NCBI GenBank assembly: GCA_964497975.1
Contig: CAZCFO010000003.1
Span: forward strand, 124,001 to 188,000
DNA: 64,000 nt
Source of the DNA: JABFSS01 sp964497975
Lineage (GTDB): Bacteria; Patescibacteriota; Gracilibacteria; Peribacterales; Peribacteraceae
Reading direction: 5' to 3'
In this document: piece by piece, positions 40,361 through 48,033 of the stretch
How positions within the stretch are numbered: the first letter of the stretch is position 1
How the letters are laid out: every line of letters starts with the position of its first letter
The notes under the pieces: model-generated
Databases searched by the model: none
Seen by the model: the letters and a program-made list of their open reading frames with translations, nothing else
What the model was told of the DNA's origin: nothing
Position numbers and translations under genes: made by a program

Positions 40361-40426
40361 ACGAAGCAAACGAGGCAAACGAGGGAATCGAAGATCCTCG
40401 TTTTCTTCGTTTCCATCGTTTGCTTC
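40359..40426. repeat. Iterated-unit hairpin, 9-nt AACGA units
   Basis: GTAAACGA AGCAAACGA GGCAAACGA GGGAATCGA, then AGATCC, then TCGTTTTCT TCGTTTCCA TCGTTTGCT TC. The first unit overlaps the stop codon of the SLH gene. Confidence 0.85.
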
Positions 40427-40451
40427 ACATGTTCTATACTTCCGTTTCCCC

Positions 40452-41663
40452 ATGACTGCCTTCGCCACCATCCCCCAGGCCCTCGACGCTCTCCGCGCCG
40501 GCCGCTTCGTGATCGTCACCGACGATGAGGACCGCGAGAACGAAGGAGACCTGGTGATCGCCGCCGAGCACGTGACGGCCGCGAACATGGCGTTCATCAT
40601 CCGGTACACCGGCGGAGTCGCGTGCCTCCCGGTGAGCAACGACATCGCGGACCAGCTGCAGCTGCCGCCGATGGTTTCCAAGAACACGTCGCGCCTGGGA
40701 ACGCCCTTCACCATCAGCATCGACGCCGCGGAGGGCATCACCACGGGAATTTCCGCCGCCGACCGCGCGCATACCGTCCGTACCGCCATCAATCCCGTCG
40801 CCCGGGCCGAGGATCTCCGCCATCCGGGGCACATCTTCCCTCTGCGCGCCCAGGACGGGGGAGTGCTCGTGCGCGCCGGCCATACCGAGGCGACAGTCGA
40901 CCTCTGCCGGCTCGCGGGACTGCGTTCCGGCGGGGTGCTCAGCGAGCTGATGCACGATGACGGGACCATGATGCGCCTGCCCGCGATCCACGCTTTTGCA
41001 AAAGAGCACGACATCCCCGTCATTTCCATCGCCGATCTCATCGCCTGGCGCTGCCGCCACGAGACGCTTGTCCGGTTGGAGGCCGAATCGGATCTGCACA
41101 CGTCCACGGGGCTCTGGCGCGTGAAGGTCTATCGCGACACGCTGCACAGTCAGGATCATCTGGCGCTCGTCAAAGGAGCCATCACTCCGCTCGCGCCCAC
41201 GCTCGTCCGCGTCCACTCCGAATGCCTGACGGGCGACGCGCTGGGGTCTGTCCACTGCGATTGCGGAGACCAGCTGCGCCTCGCCATGGAGACGATCGCC
41301 GCGGAAGGGGCGGGCGTGCTGCTCTATCTGCGCCAGGAGGGGCGGGGCATCGGCCTGGCGAACAAGATCCGCGCCTACGCGCTGCAGACGGGCGAAGGGC
41401 TCGATACGGTGGAGGCGAACGAGCGCCTGGGATTCCCCACGGATCTCCGCACGTACGGCATCGGCGCGCAGATCCTCAAGGAGGTGGGCGTCGGCAAGCT
41501 CCGCCTGCTCACCAACAACCCGAAAAAAATCGTGGGACTCGAAGGGTACGGACTGCACGTCACCGACCAGATGCCGATCCGCATCGATCCGCAATCGCCG
41601 CAGCAAAAAAAATATCTGCGCGCGAAAAAAGAAAAAATGGGCCATCTGTTTGGAGAGGAGTGA
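40452..41663 (+). CDS. ribBA: Bifunctional 3,4-dihydroxy-2-butanone-4-phosphate synthase / GTP cyclohydrolase II
   Basis: The 403-residue protein has the RibB domain first (DDEDRENEGDLVIAAEHV, FPLRAQDGGVLVRAGHTEATVDL, RSGGVLSELMHDDG) and the RibA domain from about 205 (RVHSECLTGDALGSVHCDCGDQ with the zinc cysteines, YLRQEGRGIGLANKI, DLRTYGIGAQIL). It catalyses the two entry reactions of riboflavin synthesis. A TATACT box lies 11 nt before the ATG. With ribE and ribH it would make a pathway, but ribD is not in the window. Confidence 0.95.
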   Translation: MTAFATIPQALDALRAGRFVIVTDDEDRENEGDLVIAAEHVTAANMAFIIRYTGGVACLPVSNDIADQLQLPPMVSKNTSRLGTPFTISIDAAEGITTGISAADRAHTVRTAINPVARAEDLRHPGHIFPLRAQDGGVLVRAGHTEATVDLCRLAGLRSGGVLSELMHDDGTMMRLPAIHAFAKEHDIPVISIADLIAWRCRHETLVRLEAESDLHTSTGLWRVKVYRDTLHSQDHLALVKGAITPLAPTLVRVHSECLTGDALGSVHCDCGDQLRLAMETIAAEGAGVLLYLRQEGRGIGLANKIRAYALQTGEGLDTVEANERLGFPTDLRTYGIGAQILKEVGVGKLRLLTNNPKKIVGLEGYGLHVTDQMPIRIDPQSPQQKKYLRAKKEKMGHLFGEE

Positions 41664-41689
41664 TACTCCTCCTGATGATTCGGGCGAAC

Positions 41690-41775
41690 GTCGCACCTCA
41701 CCATGACGTCACTTCTCTTTTTTTGTCATGGTGAGGCGTCCGGAAATCGCAACCGGACCGCGAACCATGAATTTT
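41690..41775. repeat. MITE-like element family, rearranged copy 2
   Basis: CCTCACCATGAC (41695-41706) and GTCATGGTGAGG (41733-41744) form a perfect 12-bp stem. Compared with the copy at 51472, the left half is the right end of one element and the right half (GTCATGGTGAGG...GAACCATGAA) is the left end of another, so two partial elements abut here. Confidence 0.65.
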
Positions 41776-41876
41776 TAACACAGCACATTTTTTCGCTTCG
41801 CGCTTTTGAAATTGCTTCACAGATTTCCCAAGTGACCGTAGAGTTGGAAGAAGTTTTATTTCCTCACTTCTCTCTT

Positions 41877-41945
41877 ATGGCCACGAAGAAAAAGAAGAAG
41901 GCAACCAAGAAGAAGAAAAAGACTACGAAGAAGAAAAAGAGGTAG
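41877..41945 (+). CDS. 22-residue lysine-rich peptide
   Basis: From ATG 41877 the peptide is MATKKKKKATK followed by two more KKKK-type blocks: 14 lysines and one arginine in 22 residues, with Ala/Thr as spacers, like a histone-H1/AlgP tail. The longer frame from 41703 starts inside a repeat element and is unlikely. A strong nested-hairpin terminator follows 14 nt after the stop, which supports a real short transcript. It may bind DNA, RNA or polyphosphate. Confidence 0.6.
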   Translation: MATKKKKKATKKKKKTTKKKKR

Positions 41946-41958
41946 TCGTTTGCTTACG

Positions 41959-41999
41959 AAAGACGCTGTTGCCCGGACATCCGGGCGTGGCGTCTTTTT
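41959..41999 (+). terminator. Nested-hairpin intrinsic terminator
   Basis: AAAGACGC pairs with GCGTCTTT and inside it GCCCGG pairs with CCGGGC; the outer stem runs into TTTTTG. It ends the transcript of the lysine-rich peptide. Confidence 0.85.
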
Positions 42000-42019
42000 G
42001 TTTATACTGAGCCGAAATC

Positions 42020-42028
42020 TGCTATCAT
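42020..42028 (+). promoter_or_regulatory. Extended -10 promoter with leaderless start
   Basis: TGC followed by TATCAT (42023-42028) ends 6 nt before the ATG of 42035, so the mRNA should start at or next to the start codon. Confidence 0.6.
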
Positions 42029-42034
42029 CGAGTC

Positions 42035-43111
42035 ATGCGCGAACTGCTCGATTTGCTCGGCACGTTCATCTCGTTCCGGTCGGTGGCTCCCGACGCGGTC
42101 ACGAAGTCTGCGTGCCTCGACTGGGTGCTGCGCGAATTTCTTTCGCCGTCCGGCATCGCTCCCGAGCGCGGCGAGGTCGGAGGTGCGCCGTACATTTTCC
42201 TGCGACATCCGCAACCGAAACTGTTCTGGTTCGGCCACACCGACGTGGTGCCCGGCCGCGATGACCAGTTCACGCTGAGGATCGAAGGCGACCGCGCGCT
42301 GGGACGCGGCGTCAAAGACATGAAGGGCGCGGACATCGCGTTCCTCATTGCGTACCGCGACGCGTGCGCGGCGGGCCGCATCCCTCCCGTCAGCGTTCTT
42401 CTCACGAGCGACGAGGAAATCGGGGGCTTTACGCCGCCTGCGCTCCTCGACAAAAAAATTCTCGGAGATATTCCCGTCGCCTTCACCCCCGATACCGGCG
42501 AGACGGACGGCATCGTCACGGAGCTCAAGGGCGGCATCTGGATCCGGCTCATCGCCGACGGCAAGAGCGGCCATGCCGCCGCGCCGTGGAAGAGCGACAA
42601 TCCCGTCCCGCGGCTCTTCCGCGCCGTGGAGCAGATGCGCTCGCACTTCCCCGACGGCACGGGTTCGGATTGGCAGGTGACGATGACGCCCACGCAGACG
42701 GGCGCGAGCGATGCCACCAACCGCATTCCGGATTCCGCGTGGTGCCTGCTCGACGTCCGGTTTCCTCCGCTCGTCTGGAAAACACCGGACATCGCCTGGA
42801 AGAACCTGCAGGCCCTCGTTCCCGAGGGATGCCGGCTGGAGCGCGTGCGCTCGGCGGAGCCCACGTACTGCGATCCGGCGCATCCCATGGTGCTCCAGCT
42901 CCAGGAAATTTCCGCGGCTGTCCTCAACGCCCCCGTGAAGATCCTCCGTGAGCACGGCGCGTCGGACGCACGGCACTTCACCGCCCGGGGGATTCCCGCG
43001 TTCCTCAACGGTCCCGTGGGCGGGGACCTGCACGGGTCGCAGGAGTGGGTCTCGATTCCCTCGCTGCTGCAGCATCTGGAGATCAACAGGCGCTGGCTGG
43101 CGTTACTATAG
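42035..43111 (+). CDS. M20-family metallopeptidase/deacylase (DapE/ArgE-like)
   Basis: The 358-residue protein has the metal ligands of the M20 family: FWFGHTDVVPG (His, catalytic Asp), GRGVKDMKGA (bridging Asp), LTSDEEIGG (catalytic Glu and ligand Glu) and a late LHGSQEWV histidine. A lid domain lies in the middle (GKSGHAAAPWKSDNPV). Family members remove acyl groups from amino acids or cleave dipeptides; succinyl-diaminopimelate desuccinylase is closest in motif style, but the substrate cannot be fixed. The promoter suggests a leaderless mRNA. Confidence 0.88.
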   Translation: MRELLDLLGTFISFRSVAPDAVTKSACLDWVLREFLSPSGIAPERGEVGGAPYIFLRHPQPKLFWFGHTDVVPGRDDQFTLRIEGDRALGRGVKDMKGADIAFLIAYRDACAAGRIPPVSVLLTSDEEIGGFTPPALLDKKILGDIPVAFTPDTGETDGIVTELKGGIWIRLIADGKSGHAAAPWKSDNPVPRLFRAVEQMRSHFPDGTGSDWQVTMTPTQTGASDATNRIPDSAWCLLDVRFPPLVWKTPDIAWKNLQALVPEGCRLERVRSAEPTYCDPAHPMVLQLQEISAAVLNAPVKILREHGASDARHFTARGIPAFLNGPVGGDLHGSQEWVSIPSLLQHLEINRRWLALL

Positions 43112-43112
43112 A

Positions 43113-43630
43113 ACCCTCACCCTAACCCTCTCCCTTGAAAGGGAGAGGGGATATTTTGTTGATTTTTTGTTTTCTCGCATACGATTTTTTCACCATCACG
43201 AGGCTTTCAATTTTTTTCAGGACTCCTTCCAGCTCTTCAAATACTTCGGCACTGGCGATATGTAAGACCGTGAGTCCGTGCTTTTCCAGAAATCTGTGAC
43301 GCCGTTGGTCGTATGCTTTTTGATATTCATGATGTGGTCCGTCAATTTCAACGATGAGGCTCTTCTCAGCGCAATAGAAATCTGCGATGAAACTCCCCAT
43401 GGGGACCTGTCGGCGGAATTTCAGGCCTTTCAACTGATGGCCGCGCAGATGGTTCCACAGAATTTCTTCTCCTCTGGTTTCTTTTCGCCGGAGGCGGCGG
43501 GATCGCTCCAGAGTTCGCGGCCTGCGTTTACTGAGACCATGCACAGGACCGACGATTTTCCTCTTCCAGATAACAAAAAACAAATACAAACATCCCTCCC
43601 CCTTTCAAGGGGGAGGGGCAGGGTGGGGGT
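43113..43630. mobile_element. Putative 518-bp element: DUF559 endonuclease gene between terminal inverted repeats
   Basis: The left end (43113-43152) reads ACCCTCACCCTAACCCTCTC then CCTTGAAAGGGAGAGGGGAT; the right end (43592-43630), reverse-complemented, reads ACCCCCACCCTGCCCCTCCC then CCTTGAAAGGGGGAGGGAT. The ends match at about 33 of 40 positions and each contains its own hairpin around TTGAAAGGG. The single gene inside starts 3 nt from the right repeat and stops within the left one. Confidence 0.65.
43122..43589 (-). CDS. DUF559 endonuclease-like protein (Vsr-like fold)
   Basis: The 155-residue protein has RRKETRGEEILWNHLRGHQLKGLKFRRQVPMG (in parts), then IADFYCAEKSLIVEIDGPHHEYQ and ILRHRFLEKHGLTVLHIASAEV-like sequence, the DUF559 pattern with a PD-(D/E)xK-type core (D of ADFYC, ExD of VEIDG) related to very-short-patch-repair nucleases. 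The extra N-terminal 20 residues are basic. Its last residues (ISPLPFKGEG) are encoded by the left inverted repeat. The role of DUF559 proteins is unproven; nicking or repair-linked mobility is plausible. Confidence 0.85.
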   Translation of the reverse strand: MYLFFVIWKRKIVGPVHGLSKRRPRTLERSRRLRRKETRGEEILWNHLRGHQLKGLKFRRQVPMGSFIADFYCAEKSLIVEIDGPHHEYQKAYDQRRHRFLEKHGLTVLHIASAEVFEELEGVLKKIESLVMVKKSYARKQKINKISPLPFKGEG

Positions 43631-43709
43631 TTTCTTGCGTAATTTCCTTTTGGAGCCTTGAATCGCCTCATGCTCCTGCTTATGGCGGAGCTTCTTTCCC
43701 CGGTTTCCT

Positions 43710-43802
43710 ATGCTCTGGCAACTGCTTGCCCCGCTGATCGTGTGCGTGTCGGCGCTTCTCGGATTCGTATTGGCGTACGCAGGCGGACAGACGGAAGAAT
43801 AA
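43710..43802 (+). CDS. Possible 30-residue single-helix membrane peptide
   Basis: ATG 43710 opens a short frame coding for MLWQLLAPLIVCVSALLGF followed by VLAYAGGQTEE and a TAA stop: one strongly hydrophobic helix with a short acidic tail, the size and style of small membrane subunits such as KdpF. There is no clear ribosome-binding site or promoter, so this is tentative. Confidence 0.35.
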   Translation: MLWQLLAPLIVCVSALLGFVLAYAGGQTEE

Positions 43803-43816
43803 GAGATCACGTTATC

Positions 43817-44362
43817 TCACTTTTTCATCGGTTTCACGCCGATGCCGCGATTGGGATCGTTGACCACGTCTTTCTTCTCGAACCCCGTCATGGAGAAGGC
43901 CGGAGCGGTTGCAGGATCCACGTCATTCCAGCTGTACCGGATATGGTCGCCGTTCGTTGTCGGAACGAAAAATTTTGTGTCGCTCATTTCTTTGCCATCC
44001 GCCTCTTCCACGTTGACCGACAAAATCACCGGGCCCTCCTTCTTCAGGAGCACTTCGTAGATGGCTGCCTTCGATGTTCCCCGGATCGGACGGATGAATG
44101 TCTGGAGATATGCCTGCTCTTTCAATTGAAGGCAGGGTTGTTCTCCGTCGATGTACTCGTACTGCGAAAGGAGATCACCTTTTCTCATCGATAGGGTGGA
44201 CGGGCTGATGATCTGTCCGTTGCGTGACTCATCCGCAAGCAGAAGGAGTTTTGGATCGCGTCCATTCATCGTCAATTGGGACACGCGTACCGATGCTCCG
44301 TCAGCGCTCGGCCTTTTGATGAGAGTGTCGTCTTCTTCGTGATGATGTTCGGCAGTGTTCAT
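43817..44362 (-). CDS. Unknown hydrophilic protein
   Basis: The 181-residue protein begins with a His/Glu/Asp-rich tail (MNTAEHHHEEDD) and continues with a domain of probable beta-strands (SVRVSQLTMNGRDPKLLLLADES; LQTFIRPIRGTSKAAIYEVLLKKEGPVILSVNVEE). No signal peptide, helix or family is recognised. It lies downstream of the terminator of the 44631-45764 gene, so it needs its own promoter; TATATT at 44379-44384 is a weak candidate. Confidence 0.6.
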   Translation of the reverse strand: MNTAEHHHEEDDTLIKRPSADGASVRVSQLTMNGRDPKLLLLADESRNGQIISPSTLSMRKGDLLSQYEYIDGEQPCLQLKEQAYLQTFIRPIRGTSKAAIYEVLLKKEGPVILSVNVEEADGKEMSDTKFFVPTTNGDHIRYSWNDVDPATAPAFSMTGFEKKDVVNDPNRGIGVKPMKK

Positions 44363-44384
44363 AGGAGTGAGGAGGAAGAATATA

Positions 44385-44411
44385 CAAAAATGCCCTCGGG
44401 GAGTCGAGGGT
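44385..44411 (-). terminator. Intrinsic terminator of the 44631-45764 gene
   Basis: On the minus strand CCCTCG and CGAGGG pair around a 6-nt loop and are followed by CATTTTTG. Between it and 44631 lie 220 nt of purine-rich low-complexity sequence (GGAGCAGGAGGAGGAAGAGG) with no gene I can support. Confidence 0.6.
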
Positions 44412-44630
44412 GCAGGGAGCTCTACGGTTCTTCGGCTCAGCTCAACTCACCCTCTGCTCGCAGGAGCAGGAGGAGGAAGAGGGGGAGCAGGAGAGGACGT
44501 AGGCGGTGTTCACGCCCGGAGAGTACAGGAGCAAAAACCGCTGTCAAATTCCGCAACGCGTACTTGGAATTATCCGCTGGTATATGCGGAAATCAGAAAA
44601 CAGAATCCGTTATTGCATGTCCCAGTTTCG

Positions 44631-45764
44631 TCAGGCCGCCTTTCTCAACTCCTGTTGGACGGCGGCGTTCTGTGCCTGCACATTCCAAATGACGAAGGAA
44701 ACACGGTTGCGGATGCCCGCATTCCCGGGCTCGGCCAGTTTGCGTTGGTACGCTGCGACAAGAGCGCCCGTGCGGTTCGCCGGACCTGTAATGACTATGC
44801 GGAACCTGAGGTTGGCTGGCAGCGGTATAGTTCTCTCGCCGTGTTCCATCCCGTGGTCACCAAGTGCAATTTTTGCCGCGAGGATGCCATCTTCCACATC
44901 TTTGATGTTGTACATGAGCGCTCCCGTGTCGCGGTCCAGGTTGTACACCATGTCGTCGTGTACATGGTGCAGCGCGACCGCGCCCGGGTGGTTGTGCGAC
45001 TGAAGGAAGTGCTCCTCGGGGAGCATGCGCACGTTAATGTTGATCCGCTTGCCTGCAAGTGCCGGGCGGCGGGCAATTTCGGCCTCGAGTGCCTGCTTGG
45101 AGCGGTTGGCCCCTTGCAGGGCGGTCGCGTCGATCGCTGCCGGACTCATATCCTGCTCATGTGCATTGGACCGGGCCAGCTTTGCCGCTCCGCATTTACC
45201 CGCGCCGTGCGGACAGATCTCAAAGATGTATTCCTGTTCGCCTGCTGCAAATGCAGCCTCGATCTCGTCGACTTCTTCGGACACGTACGTCTGCAGTTGC
45301 TCGGGAGTCATGAGCACCCCCACGCCTGCATGACCTTCACCCGTGCCCTCCTGCTTGTAGCGTTCATCGATGCAGCAGATCTTTTTATAGTTCCTAGGCT
45401 TTGGCACGAGGATTTTCTGCCCCTCAATCGCCTGTTGCTGGTTGAGGACGTCCACGGGGTTTCTCCTTTCCATAGCGCGCAGAGCCTCAGCGTTGGAACG
45501 AAGGCGTTCGATCACCGCAGGATCGAGTTCCGCATGTTCATTGCCGTGGTCACCGTCGTGGTCATGACCAAATTGGACCCAGCCATTTCTGATCAATTCC
45601 TCAGCGGTGATTCCCATTAGTGCGGCAACTGCTGCCGCGTACATCAATTGGCGCCGGGTCAGTCCCCGTTTGGTTTCCGGATTGTGTTTAGGCTTAACGC
45701 TCTCGGCCGATTGCTCGGAGGACCGTTCGGGATGGTCCGGTTGCTGAGGGGTTCCCGGTGCCAT
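44631..45764 (-). CDS. Tat-exported protein with CxDxR...H...CGA motif (paralogue 1)
   Basis: The 377-residue protein has a twin-arginine signal (LTRRQLMYAAAVAALMG) after a polar N-terminus and a His/Asp-rich segment (GHDHDGDHGNEH). The core has KICCIDERYKQEGTGEGHAGVGVL, FEICPHGAGKCGAAKLA and SHNHPGAVALHHVHDD, all shared with the paralogue at 45894. CxDxR followed by H....CGA resembles the zinc site of beta-carbonic anhydrases (CxDxR...HxxCGA), but with a longer H-to-C spacing. A metal-binding exported enzyme is likely; the reaction is unknown. Confidence 0.65.
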   Translation of the reverse strand: MAPGTPQQPDHPERSSEQSAESVKPKHNPETKRGLTRRQLMYAAAVAALMGITAEELIRNGWVQFGHDHDGDHGNEHAELDPAVIERLRSNAEALRAMERRNPVDVLNQQQAIEGQKILVPKPRNYKKICCIDERYKQEGTGEGHAGVGVLMTPEQLQTYVSEEVDEIEAAFAAGEQEYIFEICPHGAGKCGAAKLARSNAHEQDMSPAAIDATALQGANRSKQALEAEIARRPALAGKRININVRMLPEEHFLQSHNHPGAVALHHVHDDMVYNLDRDTGALMYNIKDVEDGILAAKIALGDHGMEHGERTIPLPANLRFRIVITGPANRTGALVAAYQRKLAEPGNAGIRNRVSFVIWNVQAQNAAVQQELRKAA

Positions 45765-45784
45765 AAGAATAAGGGGAATATATA

Positions 45785-45814
45785 ATTATAACAAAAAAGC
45801 CTATATATAGTCAA
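45785..45814 (-). promoter_or_regulatory. Promoter of paralogue 1
   Basis: On the minus strand TTGACT (45809-45814) and TATAAT (45785-45790) are 18 nt apart in an AT-rich gap, about 20 nt before the ATG. Confidence 0.75.
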
Positions 45815-45893
45815 TAATTCATTCCACTGATGGTAAACCTAATTTCACGTTTTTCAAAAAATCAAGGGTCTAAGAGGCCACTTTGCCGGGAGG

Positions 45894-46946
45894 TCACCCG
45901 CGCACCCACGTCTCGATCTTCAGCCGTCCTTTCAGCGATTTGTATGCCGCATTCGATTCGAGTTCCGCCTCGTACTTCGTCCGCAGCCGCGCCACATTTT
46001 CCCCGGTTCCCGCGAGAATGATGGTGAAGGGGAGGCCCGCAGGGAGGGGAATCTCCGCCGGTCCGTGCTCCATGCCATGACCGCCCGTGGCGATCAACGC
46101 GGCGAGGAAAGCGTCGCCCATCGCGACGTCTTCGCCCGCAAGCGAGCCGATGTTGTACATCAGGGGGCCTTTTTTCCGGCCTTGGTTGTAGACCAGCGAA
46201 GGATCGGTGCAGACCAGCGCCGCAGCGCCGGGATGATGGTGCGACTGCACGAAAGTCTCCTCCGGATACTGCGACGACTCCACCGCGATCTTGCCCCCCA
46301 GATTCCGGCGCTCCACTTCGCTCCGCACGGCGTCCGCGAGAGCGGTGCTCCCTTCCGCGGCCTTCGCGTCCACGTCGCCGGGCTTCTTCGCGGGGGTCCC
46401 CGCGTCGGCGAGCGCTTTGGCCGCCGCGCCGCATTTGTCCTTGCCGTGATGCTTCGCGCGGATCGTCACCGTCTTTCCGCCGTTCTTCTCCCACATCGCC
46501 TCCGCCTGATCCACCAGCGAGACCGCCATCCGCTCGCGCGCGGCGCCATCGAGCAGCACTCCCGCGCCCGCGCTGCCGTGGGCACGGCCATTGCGCTGCC
46601 GCTCGTCGATGCAGCACACGCAGATTTCGGTGTCATCGGCTTCCGTGAGAATGGGCTCTTCGGCATCGATCGCGCTCAGGTACTCCTGCACGCCGCGCTC
46701 CTGCATTTCCGCGAGTGCGCGGGCGTTGTTCTGCAATTCGTCAGTGATGTCCATAAAGCGGTAGTTGATAGAGGAGGATTCGTCGTCCGGTGTACCAGCA
46801 TTTTCCTCCCGCGACAAATCGGGTTCCGGTTGCCGGCGACGCTGGAAAACGCGGCGGACCCTGTTCGCGCGTCCGGACACGACTCCTCCGTTTTCCCCGG
46901 GGGTATCACCGCCGGAGGGGAGCCGTTCGATGTTGCGGGGGGACAT
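45894..46946 (-). CDS. Protein with CxDxR...H...CGA motif (paralogue 2)
   Basis: The 350-residue protein shares with its neighbour ICVCCIDERQRNGRAHGSAGAGVLL, AKHHGKDKCGAAAKALA, FVQSHHHPGAAALV, GPLMYNI and ATGGHGMEHGPAEIPLPA. Its N-terminus is polar and basic and has no Tat or Sec signal, so this copy appears cytoplasmic while paralogue 1 is exported. The conserved Cys, His and Asp residues suggest a zinc site. An extended -10 box (TGC TATACT, 46988-46996 on the minus strand) lies about 40 nt before the start. Confidence 0.62.
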   Translation of the reverse strand: MSPRNIERLPSGGDTPGENGGVVSGRANRVRRVFQRRRQPEPDLSREENAGTPDDESSSINYRFMDITDELQNNARALAEMQERGVQEYLSAIDAEEPILTEADDTEICVCCIDERQRNGRAHGSAGAGVLLDGAARERMAVSLVDQAEAMWEKNGGKTVTIRAKHHGKDKCGAAAKALADAGTPAKKPGDVDAKAAEGSTALADAVRSEVERRNLGGKIAVESSQYPEETFVQSHHHPGAAALVCTDPSLVYNQGRKKGPLMYNIGSLAGEDVAMGDAFLAALIATGGHGMEHGPAEIPLPAGLPFTIILAGTGENVARLRTKYEAELESNAAYKSLKGRLKIETWVRG

Positions 46947-47039
46947 GTGTGTTTGTGAGGACCACCGGGAAACAGGCTTTATCTCATAGTATAGCAGAAA
47001 ATGGCTGTCTTCGTGAGTGCAGAATCCGCGGTCCAGGAC

Positions 47040-47342
47040 TCAGTTCCAGGCCTCGTATCCCGGATAGGACGGCTTGTCGGTGAGCGGGCGCAGGGCATCC
47101 GTCATGTCCGCGGGAGCGATCTCGCCGGCATGGTCGTCAATCCTGCTGAGCAGCAATCTATCGCCAAGCTCGGTCGTCATGATCTCGGGAAAATCGGCAA
47201 GGATGTCGTAGACAGCGTCCCGATGTTCACGCTTGACCAGCTGCAGCATAGTGCCGACGCGCTGGGGCGCGTTTTGGATCTGCACGCAGTAGTCGGGGCA
47301 GAGGCGGTCGACGGCGGCGGCGAGGGGATCGCGTTCGGACAT
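47040..47342 (-). CDS. Unknown small protein
   Basis: From the ATG at 47342 (MSERDPLAAAVDRL) the product is 100 residues, soluble, with mixed helix (LCPDYCVQIQNAPQRVGTMLQLVKREHRDAVYDIL). No family is recognised. It lies 32 nt after the gene at 47375-48016 on the same strand and is probably co-transcribed with it. Confidence 0.6.
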   Translation of the reverse strand: MSERDPLAAAVDRLCPDYCVQIQNAPQRVGTMLQLVKREHRDAVYDILADFPEIMTTELGDRLLLSRIDDHAGEIAPADMTDALRPLTDKPSYPGYEAWN

Positions 47343-47374
47343 GGTGAGGGGGGGGGCGGGAGCATTCGCGGGAA

Positions 47375-48016
47375 TCAGCCGCCATGAAGCATGCCCAGCT
47401 GCTCGAAGATGTACAGCCGCAGGGCGACGGCCTTGGTTTCGTCGTGAAGAATGTCGGGGCACCGTTTGTGGAGGATTTCGTTGATGAGATCCCCAACCTG
47501 TTCTTCTCCGCCGATGGTATACGGCACCAGTCCGGACTTCCTCACGACCGTTGCGGTATGCCGACATTCGCCCAGGAGCAGCAGCAATGTCCGTTCATCC
47601 AGATCCTTCTCCAATGCCGGGGGAACGGAATGATCTTCGGTCATCCGCATCAGCCGCCAGAGCGCGTACCGGAACACGCCGTGCGGGGGGAGTTCGTTGG
47701 CGAGAATATCCAGCGCCCAGCGCTCGTCGCTGGAGAGCGTCTGCCCGTTCAGCGTGCCGTGCCACAGATCGAGGGTCTCGTCCGAGAGCTGCGTGGCCGT
47801 CCGTTCGTTGTTCTTGTTACGGCCGAGCACCGTCATGACAAGCCGGAGGGTGTTGTCGGATTCGCGTTTGATCGTGAAGGTGACGCTGTCGAGTGGCACG
47901 TTGAGATCGCGCTCCCGCGCGTACTGCCGCACGAGTTTTGCCCCGAGCCCCGACGCGTTCACTTCGGCGGTCGCGTCGATCGTCTGGGGGCCGGCGGGGG
48001 AGGAGGCGGGTTTCAT
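47375..48016 (-). CDS. Unknown protein
   Basis: The 213-residue protein is soluble. Its first half looks beta-rich (DSVTFTIKRESDNTLRLVMTVLGRN), the second half helical (DERTLLLLLGECRHTATVVRKSGLVPY; EILHKRCPDILHDETKAVALRLYIFEQL). I cannot assign a family. A TTGACT/TAGATA promoter with an 18-nt spacer precedes it, and the small gene at 47040 follows. Confidence 0.62.
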   Translation of the reverse strand: MKPASSPAGPQTIDATAEVNASGLGAKLVRQYARERDLNVPLDSVTFTIKRESDNTLRLVMTVLGRNKNNERTATQLSDETLDLWHGTLNGQTLSSDERWALDILANELPPHGVFRYALWRLMRMTEDHSVPPALEKDLDERTLLLLLGECRHTATVVRKSGLVPYTIGGEEQVGDLINEILHKRCPDILHDETKAVALRLYIFEQLGMLHGG

Positions 48017-48033
48017 GGCTGTACGAAGCCGGT

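Noticed and set aside
21178..40426. CRISPR arrays
   Set aside because: The repeats are short tandem units without unique spacers, the arms are inverted, and no cas gene is present.
44412..44630. Structured RNA (such as SRP or RNase P RNA) in the purine-rich gap
   Set aside because: None of the conserved motifs of these RNAs was found; the sequence is low-complexity GGAGGA-type.
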